NCBI GenBank assembly: GCA_003331985.1 | Contig: QOQK01000006.1 | Location: 1 to 53,365, forward strand | Length of the DNA: 53,365 nucleotides | Source of the DNA: PS1 clade bacterium | Lineage (GTDB): Bacteria > Pseudomonadota > Alphaproteobacteria > RS24 | Direction: 5' to 3' | Shown: piece by piece, positions 50,552 through 53,365 of the stretch | Layout: every line of letters starts with the position of its first letter | Position numbering within the stretch: position 1 is the stretch's first letter | Made by a program: the position numbers and the translations under genes | The notes under the pieces: generated by a model | Seen by the model: only the letters and a program-made list of their open reading frames with translations | What the model was told of the DNA's origin: nothing | Database searches by the model: none

Positions 50552-51310
50552 ATGCCGATTAATGTAAATGTTGCCGATAATATTGCAGAGCTGGTTCTCG
50601 ACCACCCACCAGTTAACGCCTTTAACAGCCAAACATGGAACGAGTTGCCCACTATCATAACAGATTTGGGTAAGCGTCAGGATGTTCGTGTTCTTCTCAT
50701 CCGAGCAGAAGGCAAAGGTTTTTGTGCCGGGGTCGATATTAAAGAACTTGCTGCTGATAGCGCGGCAATTGTCGAGGTCAACAAAGGCAATTTTGAAACC
50801 TTCAAAGCCATCCATCATTGTGAGATGCCAGTCATTTCTGCGCCACATGGGTTTGTGATTGGCGGCGGAATCGGTATGTGCGGTGCTTCGGACATTGTCA
50901 TTGCCTCTGATGATTGTTTTTTCTCATTACCGGAAATTGACCGTGGTGCTATGGGCGGGGCGGCACATTTACAAAGAATGATTCCTTTGACGAAAGTGCG
51001 CTCAGCATTCCTAACAGGTGGACAAATTACGGCTCAGGAAATGCATCGCCTCGGTGGGATTGAAAATGTCGTTCCGCGCGCAGATCTAGAAAATGAAGCC
51101 CATAAACTCGCCACAGTTGTTGCAGGCAAAAGTCGTGATGCGCTTAGAATTGCCAAGCAAGCACTAAACGGCATTGAACCTTTTGACGTAGATGCGTCCT
51201 ATCGCTGGGAACAAGGCTTTACCTTTGAAATGTATATGCACGAGGACAGCCAAAAATCCCGCGATGCATTTGTGGAAACCGGCAAGGCCGCCGATTTTGG
51301 GGATGATTAA
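50552..51310 (+). CDS. echA20: Enoyl-CoA hydratase-fold ring hydrolase, EchA20-like
   Basis: A 252-residue crotonase-fold protein with FCAGVDIKELAAD (about 57-69), HGFVIGGGIGMCGASDI (about 99-115) and SLPEIDRGAMGGAAHLQRM. The C-terminus has DASYRWEQGFTFEMYM, which matches my memory of EchA20. In actinobacteria EchA20 hydrolytically opens ring D of the HIEC-CoA intermediate. It lies 3 bases after the IpdC-like gene and its stop overlaps the FadE30-like start (TAATG), so the order ipdC-echA20-fadE30 is tightly coupled. The assignment is by pattern and context, not alignment. Confidence 0.83.
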   Translation: MPINVNVADNIAELVLDHPPVNAFNSQTWNELPTIITDLGKRQDVRVLLIRAEGKGFCAGVDIKELAADSAAIVEVNKGNFETFKAIHHCEMPVISAPHGFVIGGGIGMCGASDIVIASDDCFFSLPEIDRGAMGGAAHLQRMIPLTKVRSAFLTGGQITAQEMHRLGGIENVVPRADLENEAHKLATVVAGKSRDALRIAKQALNGIEPFDVDASYRWEQGFTFEMYMHEDSQKSRDAFVETGKAADFGDD

Positions 51311-52467
51311 TGGACGCTGTATTTTCAGATAGTCAAAATCAATTTCGGCAGGAAGTGCGGGACTGGCTAAGTGCTAATGTTCCCGGCGAAAGTTTACCTT
51401 CCCTTGATACTCAAAAAGGTTTCGACCTTCACCGCGCGTGGGAGAAAAAACTTCACGCAGGAAATTGGGGCATGGTCACATGGCCTGAGGAATTTGGTGG
51501 GCGCGGATGCAGCCTCACAGATTGGCTTATTTTCGAAGAAGAATATTACCGTGCCGATGCACCACTGCGTGTCAGTCAAAATGGGATTTTTCTTCTCGGC
51601 CCAACCATTATGGATTACGGGACTGATGAACAAAAAGAACGCTTTCTGAAGCCTATGGCTGCCGGTGATGAAATCTGGGCGCAAGCATGGTCCGAACCCA
51701 GCGCTGGAAGTGATATGGCTGCCATTCGAAGTAAAGCCATACGCGATGGTGATGAATATGTGATTACCGGTCACAAAATTTGGTCCTCACGCGCTGTGTT
51801 TGCCGATTGGTGTTTTGGATTATTTAGAACTGATCCTGAAAGTAGCCGACATCACGGTCTGTCTAAAATTCTTGTGCCGCTCGACAGCCCCGGCCTTACT
51901 GTTCGCCCAATTGCTCAACTGGATGGCGATCCGGGATTTGCCGAATTATTTTTTGATGAAGTGCGTGTCCCGGTTAGCAACCTTCTGGGTCCTGAAAATG
52001 GTGGCTGGGGTGTTGCAATGGCGACAGCGGGTTTTGAGAGAGGTCTATTGCTTCGCTCCCCTGCCCGGTTTCAGGCCGCCGCCGCAAGATTGGTAAAACT
52101 CTATAAGCAAAACGCCAACCGCCTCTCCTCCGGTATCAAAGAACAGGTACTACAGGCATGGGGCGATACGGAAAGATTCACTGCAGCCACTTATGCACTC
52201 GTTGCACAAGTTGATAGCGGTGCATCCATATCTTCCGAGGCCAGTGCCAATAAAATTTTCTGGTCTGAAATGGATCGCACCATGCATCGCACAGCCATGA
52301 CCATTATGGGCATGCATGCCGAGCTGGAAGAAGGCGATGGCGCAATCGAAAATGGTAGATGGCTGGATGGTTATATGTTCAGCCTTGCCGGACCTATCTA
52401 TGCCGGCACAAATGAAATTCAACGTAATATTCTTGCCGAGCGTGTTCTCGGTCTCCCAAGACAATAA
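51310..52467 (+). CDS. fadE30: Acyl-CoA dehydrogenase, FadE30-like
   Basis: A 385-residue acyl-CoA dehydrogenase. The N-terminal helical domain has REVRDWLSANVPGESLPSLD (about 15-34) and WPEEFGGRGCS. The FAD region is AQAWSEPSAGSDMAAIRSK (about 121-139) followed by GHKIWSS, and the C-terminus is AGPIYAGTNEIQRNILAERV. The length is identical to actinobacterial FadE30, which desaturates the HIP-CoA propionyl chain. Together with the FadD3-, IpdF-, IpdC- and EchA20-like genes it fits C/D-ring degradation. It overlaps the EchA20-like stop; the next FadE starts 10 bases after its end. Confidence 0.82.
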   Translation: MDAVFSDSQNQFRQEVRDWLSANVPGESLPSLDTQKGFDLHRAWEKKLHAGNWGMVTWPEEFGGRGCSLTDWLIFEEEYYRADAPLRVSQNGIFLLGPTIMDYGTDEQKERFLKPMAAGDEIWAQAWSEPSAGSDMAAIRSKAIRDGDEYVITGHKIWSSRAVFADWCFGLFRTDPESSRHHGLSKILVPLDSPGLTVRPIAQLDGDPGFAELFFDEVRVPVSNLLGPENGGWGVAMATAGFERGLLLRSPARFQAAAARLVKLYKQNANRLSSGIKEQVLQAWGDTERFTAATYALVAQVDSGASISSEASANKIFWSEMDRTMHRTAMTIMGMHAELEEGDGAIENGRWLDGYMFSLAGPIYAGTNEIQRNILAERVLGLPRQ

Positions 52468-52477
52468 GAGTTGCGGC

Positions 52478-53365
52478 ATGAATTTAATCTACACATCAGA
52501 CCAACAGGAACTTATTGACGCGGCAGATGGTTTTTTTGCGGGTGAACATACAGTTGAATATATGCGTCACCTTTTGGAGTCGGATACTTCTGATGCCTCC
52601 CCCACATTATGGAATAATTTTGCCGAGCTGGGTTTATTAGGTCTTGTCGCACCGGAAGAAAACGGCGGGTTGGCGCAGGATTTTTCTGTCATGGCAGGCA
52701 TTGCTGAAATGGCAGGTAATGTCGCGCTTACCGAACCGCTTATCGAAATAGCAGGCATCAGTGTGCCGGTTCTCGCAGAGATGGGGGCAACTGACGAATT
52801 AAATGCTGTGATTAGCGGAGGGTTAAAAGTCCTCCCTGTTTGCGGGCTATCCGGCATGGTCAGCCATGCGGATAAAGCCGATATGTTTCTCATCGGTGAA
52901 GGCGGTAAGGCGCGTCTGCTTGATAAAAACGATGTCACCCTCACCACATTAAAATCGATTGATCCTTTGCGTAAGCTTTATAAAGTTTCTCATGCCGGCG
53001 ATGGTCTGGAGGCCATTGACCAGCGTGGCACGATACTCAACGCCTCTTTTCTTTGCGGTCTATCCAAGAGAATGGTCACCTTATCAGTGGACTATGCCAA
53101 AGACCGCGAACAATTCGGTAAGCAAATCGGATCGTTTCAAGCCATTAAACATCAGTTGGCAAATGTACATACGCAAATCGAGTTCACCCGTCCGATTGTT
53201 CAGCTTGCCGCTACGCAGAACGGGCGCTGTGTCCATCAAGCCAAAGTGTCATCAATTGATACGGCTATGCTTGCAGCAGAAACAGCCATTCAAGTTCATG
53301 GCGGTATGGGTTATACATTTGAAGTCAGTTTACACATGTTCATGAAACGCGCATGGGCGCTTTGC
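52478..53365 (+). CDS. Acyl-CoA dehydrogenase (FadE), 3' end cut by window
   Basis: An open frame of 296 codons starting at ATG 52478 that runs off the window with no stop. It begins MNLIYTSDQQELIDAADGFF and includes the family segments GLVAPEENGGLAQDF (about 52-66), DYAKDREQFGKQIGSFQAIK (about 206-225) and QVHGGMGYTFE near 276. The middle beta domain is short, as in the roughly 320-residue FadE32/FadE33-type subunits that pair with larger FadEs in heterotetramers. Nearly the whole protein is therefore probably present. It would act with the preceding FadE30-like protein or another partner in ring-derived CoA-ester desaturation. The operon continues beyond the window. Confidence 0.82.
   Translation, partial: MNLIYTSDQQELIDAADGFFAGEHTVEYMRHLLESDTSDASPTLWNNFAELGLLGLVAPEENGGLAQDFSVMAGIAEMAGNVALTEPLIEIAGISVPVLAEMGATDELNAVISGGLKVLPVCGLSGMVSHADKADMFLIGEGGKARLLDKNDVTLTTLKSIDPLRKLYKVSHAGDGLEAIDQRGTILNASFLCGLSKRMVTLSVDYAKDREQFGKQIGSFQAIKHQLANVHTQIEFTRPIVQLAATQNGRCVHQAKVSSIDTAMLAAETAIQVHGGMGYTFEVSLHMFMKRAWALC

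Overview
The window looks like chromosomal DNA from an AT-leaning alphaproteobacterium. The lineage call rests on several genes typical of that class: the division-site ATPase MipZ, DUF1489 and DUF3572 proteins, a DinB polymerase with an N-terminal zinc ribbon, the clpS-clpA pair, and a pyrB gene followed by an inactive dihydroorotase homologue. I cannot name the genus; a marine origin is only a guess. No rRNA, tRNA, insertion sequence, CRISPR array or phage gene was recognised, and no gap between genes exceeds about 190 bases.

Region 1 (1-23.5 kb) is housekeeping. A rightward run carries pyrB, pyrC-like, plsY and dprA (broken near its 3' end). A small nuclease gene faces it. Then come topA, rnr, a NUDIX hydrolase, rpmG with a clear terminator, DUF3572, a HAD-like protein, dinB, a RidA-like protein, a DUF482 acetyltransferase and a HIT protein. 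clpA, clpS and mipZ run leftward. An SDR and panC run rightward. DUF1489, a kelch protein and mgtE run leftward.

Region 2 (23.6 kb to the end) is a dense catabolic region of about 30 kb that continues beyond the window. Its gene content matches aerobic steroid-nucleus degradation by the 9,10-seco route. Ring attack: two KshA-type Rieske oxygenases and a KstD-like flavoprotein. A/B-ring opening: HsaA-like hydroxylase, HsaC-like extradiol dioxygenase, HsaD-like hydrolase and a flavin reductase with a MarR-like tail. C/D-ring (HIP) degradation: FadD3-like ligase, IpdF-like SDR, IpdC-like flavoprotein, EchA20-like hydratase, a FadE30-like dehydrogenase and a second FadE cut by the window end. Around these are five more SDRs, two old-yellow-enzyme reductases, another CoA ligase, two amidohydrolase-family proteins, a SnoaL-like protein, an MFS transporter and two tandem Lrp/AsnC regulators.

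Region 2 is organised as several short operons, many of them divergent. Three of the divergent promoter regions share a palindromic motif, TTGCGTAA/TTACGCAA, and a fourth promoter region (upstream of hsaA) has a one-mismatch copy; this looks like a local regulon operator. The main points for follow-up are this motif, the dprA frameshift, the metal-ligand-less dihydroorotase and amidohydrolase, and the unusual set of steroid genes. All functions are inferred from sequence motifs and gene context; no database search was possible.
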